Program-made: the position numbers and the translations under genes
The notes under the pieces: model-generated
What the model saw: only the letters and a program-made list of their open reading frames with translations
Databases searched by the model: none
What the model was told of the DNA's origin: nothing
Origin: Amaranthus tricolor
Lineage: Eukaryota > Streptophyta > Magnoliopsida > Caryophyllales > Amaranthaceae
DNA: 64,000 nt
Assembly: GCF_026212465.1 (NCBI RefSeq)
Contig: NC_080048.1
Location: 26,304,993 to 26,368,992 of the forward strand
Direction: 5' to 3'
Part shown: piece by piece, positions 38,601 to 50,316 of the stretch
How the letters are laid out: each line of letters begins with the position of its first letter
Numbering within the stretch: the stretch's first letter is position 1

Positions 38601-41005
38601 TCGCACGAAACTTGGCACACAACAATATTTGGTTTATATTATAGTGTTGAAGTGGTTAGAATTGAAAATCGTAGTCATATGCTAGAAATTACGTGCTGGG
38701 TTGCGATTATAAGGATTTTTTAGTTTTTTTGGCACTTTCGCTCATAAAGCAGCTAAAACATCATTTGTTTTGCACAAAACTTGCCACACAGCACTATTTG
38801 GTATATTTTGTTGAAGTGGTTAAAATTGAATATCATAGTCATATGCAAGAAATTACGTGCTAAGGTGCGGATTTAGGGGTTTTAAGTGTTTTTTGCCACT
38901 TTCGCGCATAAAGTAGCTAAAACTTGGTTTGTTTTGCACGAAACTTGGCACACAACAATATTTGGTATATATTATTGTGTTGAAGTGGTTAAAATTTAAA
39001 ATCATAGTTATATGCAAGAAATTACGTGCTAAGTTGCGATTTTAAGGGATTTTAACTGTTTTTTGCACTTTCGCACATAAAGTAGCTCAAACTTTGTTTG
39101 TTTTGCACTTTTAAGCTTTTTTGCTAAGATGCTAGAAATTACTTACTAAGATGCGATTTTAATTGTTTTTAAACTTTTTTGGCACTTTTGCGCATAAAGT
39201 ACATGAAACTTGGTTTGTTTCGCACGAAACATGGCACACAACACTATTTAGTTTATATTATTGTGTTGAAATGGTTAGAATTGAAAATCATATTCATATG
39301 CTACAAATTACGTGCTAAGTTGCGATTTTAAGGGTTTTAAGATTTTTAGGCACTTTCGCGCACAAATATAGCTAAAACTTTGTTTGTTTTGCACGAAACT
39401 TGGCACACAACACTATTTGCTATATTATTATGTTGAAGTGGTTAGAATTGATAATCATAGTCATATGCTAGAAGTTAGGTGCTAAGTTACGATTTTCAAT
39501 GTTTTTAAGTGATTTATGGCACTTTCGCGCATAAAGTAGCTCAAACTTGCTTTGTTTTGCACAAAACTTGGCACACAAAACTATTTATTACATTTTATTG
39601 TGTGGAAGTGGTTAGAAATTAAAATCATAGTCATATGCTAGAAATTACGTGCTAAGTTGCGATTTTAAGGGTTTTAAAGTTTTTTTGGCACTTTCGTGCA
39701 TAAAGTAGTTAAAACTTGGTTTGTTTTACACGAAACTTGGCACACGACACTATTCGGTTTATATTATAGTTTTGAAGTGGTTAGAATTGAAAATCATATT
39801 GATATGCTAGAAATTACGTGCTAAGATGCAGTTTCTAGTGTTCTAAGCTTTTTAGGCATATTCACGCACAAAAAAGTTTAATCTTTGTTTCTTTTGCACA
39901 AAACTTGGCCCACCACACTATTTGGTATATTATTATGTTGAAGTGGTTAGAATTGAAAATCATAATCATATGCTAGAAGTTACGTGCTAAGTTATGATTT
40001 TAAGGGTTTTTAAGAGTTTTTTGGCACTTTCGCGCATAAACTAGCTCAAAACTTGGTACACAACACTATATGGTATATATTATTGTGTTGAAGTGGTTAG
40101 AATTGAAAATCATAGCTACATGCTAGAAGTTACGTACTAAGTTACGATTTTAAGGTTTTTAATATTTTTTGTAACTTTCGTGCATAAAGTAGCTAAAACT
40201 TGGTTTATTTTGCACGAAACTTGGCACACAACACTAATTGATATATTATTGTGTTGAAATGGTTAGAATTGAAAGTCATAGTCATATGCTAGAAATTACG
40301 TGCTACGTTGCGATTTTAAGGGTTTTTAAGCTTTTTTTGCACTTTCGCACAAAAAGTAGCTAAAACATTGTTTGTTTTGTACAAAACTTGGCAAACAACA
40401 CTATTTTGTATATTATTGTGTTGAAGTGGTTAGAATTAAACATCATAGTCATATGCTAGAAATTACGTGCTAAGTTGCGATTTAAGGGTTTTTAAGTGTT
40501 TTTTGGCACTTTCGCGTTTGAAATTTGCTACACAACACTATTTGGTATATATTATTGTGTTGAAGTGGAAAAAATTTAAAATCATAGTCATATGCTAGAA
40601 ATTACGTGCTAAGTTGCGACTTTAATGGGTTTTAAGCTTTTTTGTCACTTTTGAGCATAAAGTAGCTTAAACTTGGCTTGTTTTGCACGACACTTGGCAC
40701 ACAACACTATTTTGTACATACTATTGTGTTGATGTGGTTACAATTGAAAATCATAGTAACATGCTAGAAATTACGTGCTAGGTTCCGATTTTAAGGGTTT
40801 TTAAGCCTTTTTTAACACTTTCGCGCATAAAGTAGCTAAAACTTGGTTTGTTTTGCACGAAACTTGGCATACAACACTAGTTGGTATATTATTGTGTTGA
40901 TGTGGTTAGAATTGAAAATTATAGTCATATGCTAGACATTACGAGCTAAATTTCAATTTAAAGGATTTTTAAGTGTTTTTTGGCAATTTCGTGCATAATG
41001 TAGCT
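26667..41005 (+). repeat. ~170-bp satellite array, segment 3
   Basis: About 84 monomers in the same orientation. Variation is larger than in segment 1. There are local rearrangements, for example a small duplication of the tcatatggtagaaatta segment near 27310-27350, a scrambled monomer at 39100-39150 and a fusion at 40515-40535. The array ends at the junction with the copia LTR at about 41005. Confidence 0.97.
33850..37400 (+). repeat. second higher-order block (~1.18-kb periodicity)
   Basis: Distinct variants recur in step. The monomer with GAAAATCCTAGTCACATG and an extra TTTTACGTGCGAAG lies at about 35291 and 36473 (1182 bp apart). The variant with CACGAAAAAAGGCACAG lies at about 35735 and 36918 (1183 bp apart). 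A further pair (TTGCACGAAAATTGGTACAC) at about 33900 and 36240 is ~2.34 kb apart, two such periods. 1182 bp equals seven monomers. Confidence 0.78.
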
Positions 41006-42139
41006 CAAGAGGGGGGGTGAATTGTTGTGTTTCTAGCTTTACTTCGTTTTTCTTTTAATTTGCGGAATTTTAACAAACAAAATAAAGCTTAAACTTAAAA
41101 AGCAAAAGATAACAAGGAGACAAAGATTTTACGTGGAAACCTTCTTGGCCTAATAAGAAGGAAAACCACGACCCCCCGGGATTTCAAAATTCTAACTATG
41201 TTTTAGGCAATCAAATACAATTACATAAAACAGTTTGCTTCACTTGAAGCTTCTCTACTCTAGGCCTATTTCTCTTTCTCTACTTTCCCCTTCTCTTTCT
41301 CTTCTCACGTTTCACTTCTCTATTCCCTTAGACTTCTCATGAGTCTAATTACAACAAATCACTCAATAACCCTTACAAGGCCAATTCTCAAGAGGATAAA
41401 AATTAAAATTATTACTTAAGAAAAATATAATAAATTAATTGGCATTTAAAAACAGAAAATATTTTTCTTAATGGATACTCTTGGATCCCTACGGTTTGAG
41501 CAAAGTTCCTCCTATTTATAGTGGGAACAGCCAGCAGTTACCTTAGACACACCTCCCACTATCCTCCACGTTCTCAAAACAAAAGATAGTGGTCTTGCCA
41601 AAAAGTAAACATCCGGCTGTCATTTGCTCAAAGAAAAAAGCGGTTTCCTTAGGCTAAAAATAGCATAGGAATTAAAAACACAAGATCCTAAAAAATAGGA
41701 GATCTTAATCTTTAGAAGAAAAAGTCTTAGGCTATTTTTAGATAACCTAAAAATAGTTTAGCCAATTAACTTACTAATTAATTTAAGCAACTAATTTAAG
41801 ATTTAACCGTTTACATCAACTAAAAACAGAATAATAAAATAACTGCAATTTTCCAGTCGATGTTTTTCTCCAGACCTGCTAAGTAGGAACAACGTACTGT
41901 CTCCAGCTTCAACTTCTGTTAAATTGTTCATTTTGGGAACAGTAGACTGTACATCTACTTTCAACTTTATAACACTTATCTAACTTCTTGGATCTTTAAG
42001 ACATGTACAACCTCCACGAATCAAGTCCTAGGCTTCATCAACGATTTCAACAAAATCGGATATTCACCTACAAAACAATCTCTAAAATATGTTTGTTTAT
42101 TTAAAAGTGAAGTCATCATCAAAACCTTAAGACCCAACA
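41006..42139 (-). repeat. 3' LTR of the Sirevirus, outer end missing
   Basis: Matches 49171-50316 of the intact LTR and ends ccaaca at 42139. The first ~31-33 bp of the full LTR (tgttgaaatac... to the run of G) are absent. The join to satellite is at a short shared caa/caaga. Confidence 0.93.
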
Positions 42140-42154
42140 AATTCCCCCTTTTTG
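42140..42154 (-). other. polypurine tract of the Sirevirus
   Basis: The minus strand reads aaaaagggggaatt directly inside the 3' LTR, with GTCATCATC just upstream. This is the expected plus-strand primer position. Confidence 0.82.
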
Positions 42155-42805
42155 ATGATGACAAACTTTATAAACAAATTTAAGTATACTAGAGTAAAAC
42201 AAATTTCTTAGAGCATACTAGAGATTAAAGCAACTCTAAATAACTTAGTAAATCAACTTGTTACAATATAATTTACCAAGCATACATAATCCAACTTACT
42301 CTATAAAAACATAATATCAAATATGTTTAAAAATTTCAAAAATAATTAAACTAAAACAAACTAATATAAAATAGACTAAAACAAAAATTATTAAGCATTT
42401 TCAAAAATTATTAGATTCTAAGCTATCATAAACACAGCATATTAACTTCCATAAAAAGCAATATAAATCAATCAAGATATATACTGTGTAATCGCAGCTC
42501 TCCTTAAGTTTGTGCATAATCTTCCCCATTTTGTCATCAATCAAAAAGAATATGGGGTTATCAAACCTCAGCGCAAACCATATAGATGTGTCAGTGATGA
42601 AAGCAAGAAACAATAATGAAAGTAAGCACCATAAAAAGCAATCAAATCTGCATAGTGTTAGTCATCACAGACCAGAAATAAAAATAAAAGAAAGAAATGT
42701 AGCAGTTGTTCAAATACAAACTTGTACCCCAGATGGTACAAAGAAAAGTGAAATTGTTTGATTAGTGTTACAGCCAACAAATCAATAAAAACATGGGAAG
42801 AGGAA
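42155..42805 (-). other. 3' non-coding region of the Sirevirus with a second PPT-like block
   Basis: No convincing gene between the env-like ORF and the PPT. At 42521-42548 the minus strand has a block (GATGACAAAATGGGGAAG) resembling the PPT and its GATGATGAC neighbour. Multiple PPT copies upstream of the 3' LTR are, as I recall, a described Sirevirus feature; here the second copy is mutated. Confidence 0.55.
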
Positions 42806-44134
42806 TCAGGGAGCAGTCTCTTCTTCATCGATGAACTCAGTCTGTACTTCCACTATGTCCAGCTTGGCACCAAGACGGCTCTCCATCTGGTTAAGCTGAT
42901 CAACAATTGAAGCAAGTGAGACTCGAATTTCGTCTTGAAAAGTAGTGAATTGAGACTGTAGGTCAAGAAGCTTGGAGAAAATGAAGTTTGAAGAAGCTGC
43001 AGGAACAGAATCAGGGTTAGCACAAGCATTACCTGGTGAAGACTGAGATGGTGGTGGTGTAAAGTGGATAGGTGATTGAGGTGGTGATGGATTGTGATGT
43101 GGTGGTGATGGAGTGTGATGTGGTGATGATGTGGTTGGCTTGGGAGAGGGAGGTTTATTGGATGTAGACTCAAGCATGGTCTCAAATGTGGTATCATCAA
43201 CCATTGTAGCCTTACGTTTCGAGGCTAACCTCCTACTCTTCCTCTGAACATATTTAGCCTTTCTCTTCAATGCTATCACAGTCTCTTCATCACTTGAATC
43301 ATTACAGAGATTGTGATAAGCATCTTCTCCTAAGACTCCTTCCTGTTCTGCTTTCCCCTTACTAGCTTCTCCATCCTGTTCCCCTTTTTCTTCTGTTTCA
43401 ATATTATCAGTGGGAACAGGTCCTTGCTCCTTTTCCTCTTTTTCTTCCTGTTCTTCCTCCCTTAATTTTTCTTCTTCTTTTTCAATCCCTTCTTCTTCAG
43501 AACCAACTTCAACTTCCTCCTCTAAATAATGTGTTAACATCCCTTCATCAGTTAATTTTAAGTGCAAATTTTGTAAACACTTTGCACCTATCTTCATGTT
43601 GGGTCCCACTGGGAATTCCAACCCTTCCAAAGGGACATCAAATTTTCAGTATTTCTCGAGTCCGAAACCAACAGACATGTCTTTTGATATTTCTTCAGCA
43701 CTATTAGGATCACTATGCTTCGAACGTTTGACTACTTTGGAGGATGAACCACTTGAAATCTTGCGTTTGGTACTGGTAGGTTCAGTAGTATGTTTGGGTG
43801 ATTCTTTTGTGGTTTCTGTGGTTGTGGGTGGTGCAGCATCCAGTAATGATGGAGGATGAACCACTTTTAGAGGTTGTGGCTGGGTATGTGTACGGGATTT
43901 AGGGGTTTTCTTGCCTGATTTTGAAGATCTTGGGGTTTTCATTTTGAACTTTTGAAAAGGTTGAGAGAAAAGGAGGAGAACGGTTTCTTGAGGAAGAGGA
44001 ATATGTATGCGTATTATGATGTACGGTGACAACTTTTGAAGGTTTTGAAATGACGGTTTCCTTAAGTCCCATCTCATCAATGCCTTCATCATTACTTGTG
44101 ATTTGGAAGGATTATATGAAGAAATGAAAACCAT
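42806..44134 (-). pseudogene. env-like third ORF of the Sirevirus, one in-frame TGA
   Basis: One frame runs from ATG 44134 to 42806 (about 443 codons), broken only by TGA at 43646-43648. The N-terminal third is basic and Ser/Thr/Pro/Lys-rich (KTPRSSKSGKKTPKSR). The middle is strongly Glu-rich (EEEEKLREEEQEEKEEKEQ), followed by a basic patch (KAKYVQRKSRRLASKRK), a Pro/His/Ser-rich repeat tract and a final helical segment (LDLQSQFTTFQDEIRVSLAS) suited to a coiled coil. I see no clear signal peptide or membrane anchor, so a fusion-type envelope role is not supported; env-like is a positional name. The TGA fits CGA to TGA. Confidence 0.75.
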
Positions 44135-44403
44135 TTCCCATAATTTTTTATTTATTTTTTTTTTATTGATTTATGTTGACCATATATAAAAAAAATATTA
44201 TGAACAAAATTATGAAATATTAAATTATAAAAAGAATGAATTATGATATTATAAAATATTATATGAAGAGAATAACGAACATACTGCTTTATTAAGAGTT
44301 TACCTGATCCATTCAACAATTGATTCTCAATCAAGATATTGAGGTTGATTCCTGACCTTTTTCATTCTCATGATGCTTTAATGGGAATTTCATGCAACCA
44401 ACT
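44135..44403. other. AT-rich spacer between pol and env-like ORF
   Basis: About 270 bp with A/T runs. It separates the pol stop (44404) from the env-like ATG. It may hold a subgenomic promoter or splice acceptor, but I see no clear signal. Confidence 0.5.
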
Positions 44404-45857
44404 TTAGTGGAGCTTGATCATACCAAGTTCCAATCTCATCTTATCATATTGTTCCCTTGGAATTTGTTTGGTCAGAATATCTGCAACTTGTTCGTTTGTA
44501 TTAACATGCTTTAATACAATATTTTTGTTTTCTACATTATCCTTAAGAAAAGGATGTCTAATATGTATATGTTTAGCTCGTGAGTGATGCACTGGATCTT
44601 TAGATATACATATGGCACTGGTATTATCACAATAAATAGGAATGCATTCAATTTTGATACCAAAATCTGTTAGTTGCTGTTTTATCCAAAGCATTTGGGA
44701 ACAGCAAGCTGCTGCTGCTACGTATTCAGCTTCGGCTGTGGATAATGTAACCGTGTTTTGTTTCTTGGAACTCCATGAAACTAAACATGAGCCTAGGAAT
44801 TGTACCATACCTGACGTACTTTTTCTATTAACTAGATCACCTGCATAATCTACATCACTAAAACCTTTTAAATCATAAACATCACTTTTAGGATAAAATA
44901 GGGACAAGTCGTCTGTTCCCTTCAAATATCTTAAAATCTGTTTTACTGCTGTGAGATGTGATTCTTTGGGGTTGGACTGAAATCTAGCACAGAAACCAAC
45001 ACTAAATGAAATATCGGGTCTACATGCAGTTAGATATAATAAGGAACCTATCATGCCTCGATACATTGTTTGATCTACGTTAGTTCCTTTTAGGTCTTCA
45101 TCTAATCTAACATTTGTAGCCATGGGTGTATGGTTGGTTTTAGCGTTGTTTAGCCCATACTTCTTAAGAAGTTCTTTTATGTATTTTTGTTGATGAATAA
45201 AAATACCATTTTCAGTTTGTTTAATTTGCAAACCAAGAAAGAAATTTAATTCTCCCATCATGCTCATTCAAATTCTGTGCCCATAAGGTTGGCAAATTCT
45301 TTACATAACAAATCATTGGTCGCACCGAAAATAATATCATCAACATAAATTTGAACAACTAAAATATCATAACCTTTATTCTTAAAGAATAAGGTTTTGT
45401 CAATTTTTCCTCTTACAAAGTTATTTTAAATCAAAAACTTTGATAGTCTTTCATACCATTGCCTAGGAGCTTGCTTCAAGTCATATAAAGCTTTGTCAAG
45501 CTTGTAGACATGATCAGGACAAGAGGTGTTCTCAAAACCTGGGGGTTGTTCAACAAAAACTTCTTCATCAAGAAAACCATTTAAGAACGCACATTTCACA
45601 TCCATTTGATATAACTTAAAGTTCATAAATGCAGCAAAAGAAATTAAAATTCTAATAGCCTCTAACCTTGCAACCGGAGCAAATGTCTCGGTGTAATCAA
45701 TACCTTCTTGTTGATTATACCCTTTGACCACGAGTCTTCCTTTGTTTCTTACAATTATTCCATGCTCATCTAGCTTATTCCGAAATACCCATTTTAAACC
45801 GATTACCTTTTTGCCTTTTGGTTTGGGTTCTAAGTGCCATACTTTGTTTCTTTCAAA
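44404..45857 (-). pseudogene. Sirevirus reverse transcriptase and RNase H
   Basis: RT begins in the integrase frame with [36 protein letters not shown] and [17 protein letters not shown]. An in-frame TAA at 45426 cuts it. The catalytic YVDDIIFG is still readable just downstream (around 45320-45350). A one-base shift near 45267 moves the rest to the frame 45267-44404: GELNFFLGLQIKQ, SLLYLTACRPDISF, then RNase H with DYAGD, KSTSG, SWSSKKQ, STAEAEYVA, YCDN and the final ADILTK. This is the standard copia RVT_2 plus RNase H arrangement, ending at TAA 44404. Confidence 0.94.
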
Positions 45858-47636
45858 TTAATTTAATTCATCTTGCATGGCTACTATCCAATCGGAATCC
45901 TTTAAAGCTTCTTCGTGATTTTTGGGTTCAAGTGATGATAGGAACGCAAAATGTGCACAAAAGTTTCTCAGTTGGGATCTGGTTTGTGTTCCCTTATTCA
46001 TATCACTTATAATCAGATCAAGAGGATGATAACTTTGATATTTCCAAGGTTTGGGCACAAATTCTCTTGAGGGAACAGTAGCATGTTCTAGCTCCACATG
46101 TTGATTGGCATTTTGTTCAGCTACTGGATCATTTTGCTCATCTGCGGGAATAGCTGAATTGGGAACAGTTTGCTGGTCCAGTTGTGCTGGCAGTTCCTGG
46201 ACTTGGTCAGTTTTTTCTTCGTCTTCTTGTATTGGCTGTTCACCTGCTGTTCCTTGATCTTGCACCTTTATTTCTTCATCATCTTCTAGATTTGCAAGAC
46301 CTATTTTGACATTGTTTTTTTCCTGTTCACTTGTTGAAAAGTTAGTTTCATCAAAAATTATGTGAACGGATTTCTCCACGCACATTGTTCTCTTATTATA
46401 AACTCTGTAAGCTTTGCTATGTGATGAATAACCGAGAAATACTGCTTCATCACTTCTTTCATCAAATTTACCTATATTTCGTTTTCCATTTACATGAACA
46501 AAACATTTGCATCCAAACACTCGAAAATAGGAAATATTTGGTTTAACACCTTTAAGCAATTCATAGGGTGTTTTAGAAGTGATTGGTCTTATTAATACAC
46601 GATTCAAAGTATAACATGCAGTATTGACGGCCTCGGCCCAAAAATTTCTAGGTAGACCACTAGCAATCAAGATAGTCCTAGCCATTTCTTCTAGGGTTCT
46701 ATTTTTCCTTTCTACCACTCCATTTTGTTGTGGTGTTCTAGGAGCGGAAAAATATTGATTTATACCATGTTCATTACAATAATTCATAAAGTTTGAATTT
46801 TCAAATTCTTTGCCATGATCTGATCTTATGTGAACAATTAGATTATTGGTAGATTTTTGTATTTTGTTAGCAAAAGAAACAAACTCATCAAAAGCTTCAT
46901 CTTTGCTTACTAAAAATAGGGTCCAAGTAAATCTACTATAGTCATCAACTATGACAAACACATATCTTTTGCCACTACGGCTTTGTGTTCTCATAGGTCC
47001 ACATAGATCCATATAAATTAATTCTAATGGTCTAGAGGTAGTCACCAGATACTTTGATTTAAAGGATGACCGCACTTGTTTTCCTTTAGCACAAGGATCA
47101 CAAATTTCCTTTTTGAGGAATTTTATTGCTGGTAATCCTCTTACTAGGTCTTTTGATCTTAAAGTGTTAATCAATGAATAGCTAGCATGACCTAGACGTT
47201 TGTGCCAAAGCAGTGGGTCTTCTTCTATAACGCTTAAACACGTTAGACTGGTTTTGGGAACAGTGTTCAGGTCCACAACATAAGTGTTCCCTTTTCTGAT
47301 TCCCTCAAGCACAGGGTTTCCTGTGTTGTTCCTAGAAATTATGCATCGTTCAGAAGTAAACTTAACAGAGTTACCTTTATCACAAAATTGAGAAATACTT
47401 AAAAGATTGTGTTTTAAATTCTCGACTAAAAATACATTGTCAATGGCATGGGAACTCGACCTTCCAACCTTTCCTTTGGCGATTATCTCACCCTTCATAT
47501 TATCACCGAAGGTTACAGTTCCTCCATCATATGCTTCAAGTGAGAGAAATTTAGATTTGTCACCCGTCATGTGCTTGGAACATCCACTGTCGAGATACCA
47601 TGAGTTGTTCCCCCTCACTTGAACCTGCACAGGAAA
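45858..47636 (-). pseudogene. Sirevirus protease and integrase
   Basis: The open frame has the copia protease motif WYLDSGCSKHMTG, then the GAG_pre-integrase/HHCC block (LLWHKRLGHAS ... CDPCAKGKQVRSSF). The integrase core follows with YMDLCGPMRT, FVIVDDYSRFTW, IRSDHGKEFEN and the TPQQNGVVERKNRTL loop containing the catalytic Glu, then WAEAVNTACYTLNR. The protease, HHCC and DDE regions are uninterrupted. The reading ends at TAA 45858 inside the conserved QDELN block before RT; this fits a CAA-to-TAA change. The same frame continues into RT. Confidence 0.94.
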
Positions 47637-49070
47637 TTAAAAGTTAGGTTTAGGAACCCAGTTATCCTTGGGTTCCTTGTCGATTATACATGAATCATAT
47701 TTCTTGATCCATAACTGTTCGACATGGATTTTATTTGCTATGTGGTGCTGTTCCCTTTTTATACAATGATATTTTAGGTGTCCAATTTTACCACAAAAGT
47801 AACAGATTTTACTACTAGGGAGATCAACATAAACCTTTTTCTTTTTATCATTTTTAACATAACCTAGACCTTCTTTACTTTTTGGTTTAGCATTTAGAAT
47901 CCATTTGGGAACTTCATTGATTTTCCCTTTTCCTTTTAAATTAAGTTGATCTTTTAGATAATTATTTTCTCTTTCACATGATTCTAATTTTAATTTCATT
48001 TCTTGAAATTCCGTGTTAAACACATGAGTGGATTTATCATTTTCATCCAATTTTAATTCTAACAATTTGTTTTGATTCTTTTCAATGTTAAGAATGATGA
48101 ATTCCTGCTTTATTTTCTCCAATTGCTCTTTTAAAATGATATTCTTATCTAACAAATCAAAAAATCTACTTTGCACATCGAACCTAAAAGTATTTAAGTA
48201 TGAGATGTGATCTTTACTTAACTTAAGGTCTTTCTCAATTTGGAGACACTTAGTTGTTTTTTTTTCCAACTTCTCTTGTATTTCCAAAAATAACTTAATT
48301 AATTTATCCTTACTTAAACTGAATAGATGTTTAGGAGAAGAACTAGAAGACATTACCTCTCTTTCCTTAGTCTCTTCATGAGATGCCATGAGACACAGAT
48401 TTGCAGTTTCTTCCTCTACTGGAACTTCAGTTTCAGCTTCGCTTTCAGTGTCACCCCAAGCTGCGATCATTGCTTTACGAAAATCTGTTCTGAAGTTTCC
48501 CTTCTTTGGAATTCTTCCAGCTTCCCTTGTCTTCCCTTTGCCCTTCTCATTCTTCCATAGAGGGCAATCCTTGATGAAGTGATCAGTACTTCCACATTTG
48601 TGGCATTCAAAATTTGTCTTCATGTTAGCAGTTCCTCTTTCCTTATTATTTCTTTGGTTTCTATATTTGCTCATTAGGAGGTCAATCTTGGATCGCTTCA
48701 CTTCACTAGTACCTTCATGGGTAACTTCCAGCAGGTCCAAAATCTGCTTTGCCATTTTGCAACCCATGATACGATTATGTTCATTTGGCCCGAGACCACA
48801 GTGAAGCAGCTTGATAGCAAGAGCGTTCATCTCCATCTTTTGAAAGTCTTCCTTTTCATATTCAGTTATTGGTTTAGGAATTGATTCATTGTTGGAGTTG
48901 ATGGTCGTCACTTCGAAATCTCCTATTTCAATTACTCTCCATACTTGGTAATTTTCGGCCTTTATAAAAATTTCCTTCCTATTTTTCCAGTAGGTATAGA
49001 ATTTCCCATCGAACATGGGTGGCCTTTGCGTAGAGTACCCTTCTTCCATGCGTTCGTTCATCTTCAACAT
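47637..49070 (-). pseudogene. Sirevirus gag with coiled coil and two zinc knuckles; internal in-frame deletion likely
   Basis: The 477-codon frame starts at ATG 49070. It opens with a copia gag N-terminus (PPMFDGKFYTYWKNRKEIFI), and the zinc knuckle CHKCGSTDHFIKDC follows at once after RSKIDLLMSKYRNQRNN. The rest of the usual UBN2 gag domain (about 100 residues in related elements) is missing without loss of frame. A long heptad-rich region (about residues 255-390) and a second knuckle, CYFCGKIGHLKYHC, follow; this layout is typical of Sireviruses. The TAA at 47637 separates gag from pol in the same frame; in SIRE1 a single stop at this point is thought to be read through, so it may be natural. 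Confidence 0.9.
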
Positions 49071-49124
49071 CTTGCCAGGGAACAGGATACTGCTCTCAGG
49101 GTTTCCTGATTAAATGAGGAACAA

Positions 49125-49137
49125 GGCTCTGATACCA
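49125..49137 (-). other. primer-binding site, initiator tRNA-Met
   Basis: The minus strand reads tggtatcagagcc two bases from the LTR start at 49140, complementary to the 3' end of initiator tRNA-Met. Confidence 0.93.
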
Positions 49138-49139
49138 AT

Positions 49140-50316
49140 TGTTGAAATACACGAAGATGGTCGAATGCAACAAGAGGGGGGTGAATTGTTGTGTATCTAG
49201 CTTTACTTCGTTTTTTCTTTTAATTTGCGGAATTTTAACAAACAAAATAAAGCTTAAACTTAAAAAGCAAAAGATAAAAAAGGAGACAAAGATTTTACGT
49301 GCAAACCTTCTTGGCCTAATAAGAAGGAAAACCACGACCCCCGGGATTTCAAAATTCTCACTATGTTTTAGGCAATCAAATACAATTACATAAAACAGTT
49401 TGCTTCACTTGAAGCTTCTCTACTCTAGGCCTGATTCTCTTTCTCTACTTTCTCTACTTTCTCTTCTCACGTTTCACTTCTCTATTCCCTTAGACTTCTC
49501 ATGAGTCTAATTACAACAAATCACTCAATAACCCTTACAAGGCCAATTCTCAAGAGGATAAAAATTAAAAGAATTTTTTAAGAAAAATATAATAAATTAA
49601 TTGGCATTTAAAAATAGAAAATATTTTTCTTAAATGATCTCCCTTTAATGGACACTCTTGGATCCCCACGGTTTGAGCAAAGTTCCTCCTATTTATAGTG
49701 GGAACAGCCAGCAGTTACCTTAGACACACCTCCCACTATCCTCCACCTTCTCAAAACAAAAGATAGTGGTCTTGCCAAAAAGTAAACATCCGGCTGTCAT
49801 TTGCTCAAAGAAAAAAGCGGTTTCCTTAAGCTAAAAATAGCATAGGAATTAAAAACACAAGATCCTAAAAAATAGGAGATCTTAATCTTAAGAAGAAAAA
49901 GTCTTAGGCTATTTTTAGATAACCTAAAAATAGTTTAGCTAATTAACTTCCTAATTAATTTAAGCAACTAATTTAAGATTTAACCGTTTACATCAACTAA
50001 AAATAGAATAATAAAATAACTGCAATTTTTCAGTCGATGTTTTTCTCCAGACCTGCTACGTAGGAACAGCGTACTGTCTCCAGCTTCAACTTCTGTTAGA
50101 TTGTTCATTTTGGGAACAGTAGACTGTACATCTACTTTCAACATTATAACACTTATCTAACTTCTTGGATCTTTAAGACATGTACAACCTCCACGAATCA
50201 AGTCCTAGGCTTCATCAACGATTTCAACAAAATCGGATATTCACCTACAAAACAATCTCTAAAATATGTTTGTTTATTTAAAAGTGAAGTCATCATCAAA
50301 ACCTTAAGAGCCAACA
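49140..50316 (-). repeat. 5' LTR of the Sirevirus, complete (1177 bp)
   Basis: Bounded by tgttgaaa (49140) and ccaaca (50316). It is adjacent to the PBS inside and to an Athila-like gag fragment outside. It contains an ATG-free AT-rich core and pyrimidine repeats (TTCTCTTT...). Confidence 0.95.

Larger units (their letters stand above)
41006..50316 (-). mobile_element. Ty1/copia Sirevirus (SIRE type) with env-like ORF, left LTR truncated
   Basis: LTRs at 41006-42139 and 49140-50316 flank a minus-strand coding region in the order gag, protease, integrase, RT, RNase H (copia order), followed by a third ORF. A long gag with a central coiled coil and two zinc knuckles plus an extra ORF after pol is characteristic of Sireviruses. 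The left (3') LTR lacks about 33 bp at its outer end and joins satellite directly. LTRs differ by roughly 30 changes in 1.13 kb by eye (2-3%). Stops, one frameshift and a gag deletion show it is not autonomous. Confidence 0.93.

Noticed and set aside
10527..41005. Regularly spaced repeats resembling a CRISPR array
   Set aside because: The whole 170-bp unit repeats with no unique spacers, in a plant nuclear context; it is satellite DNA.
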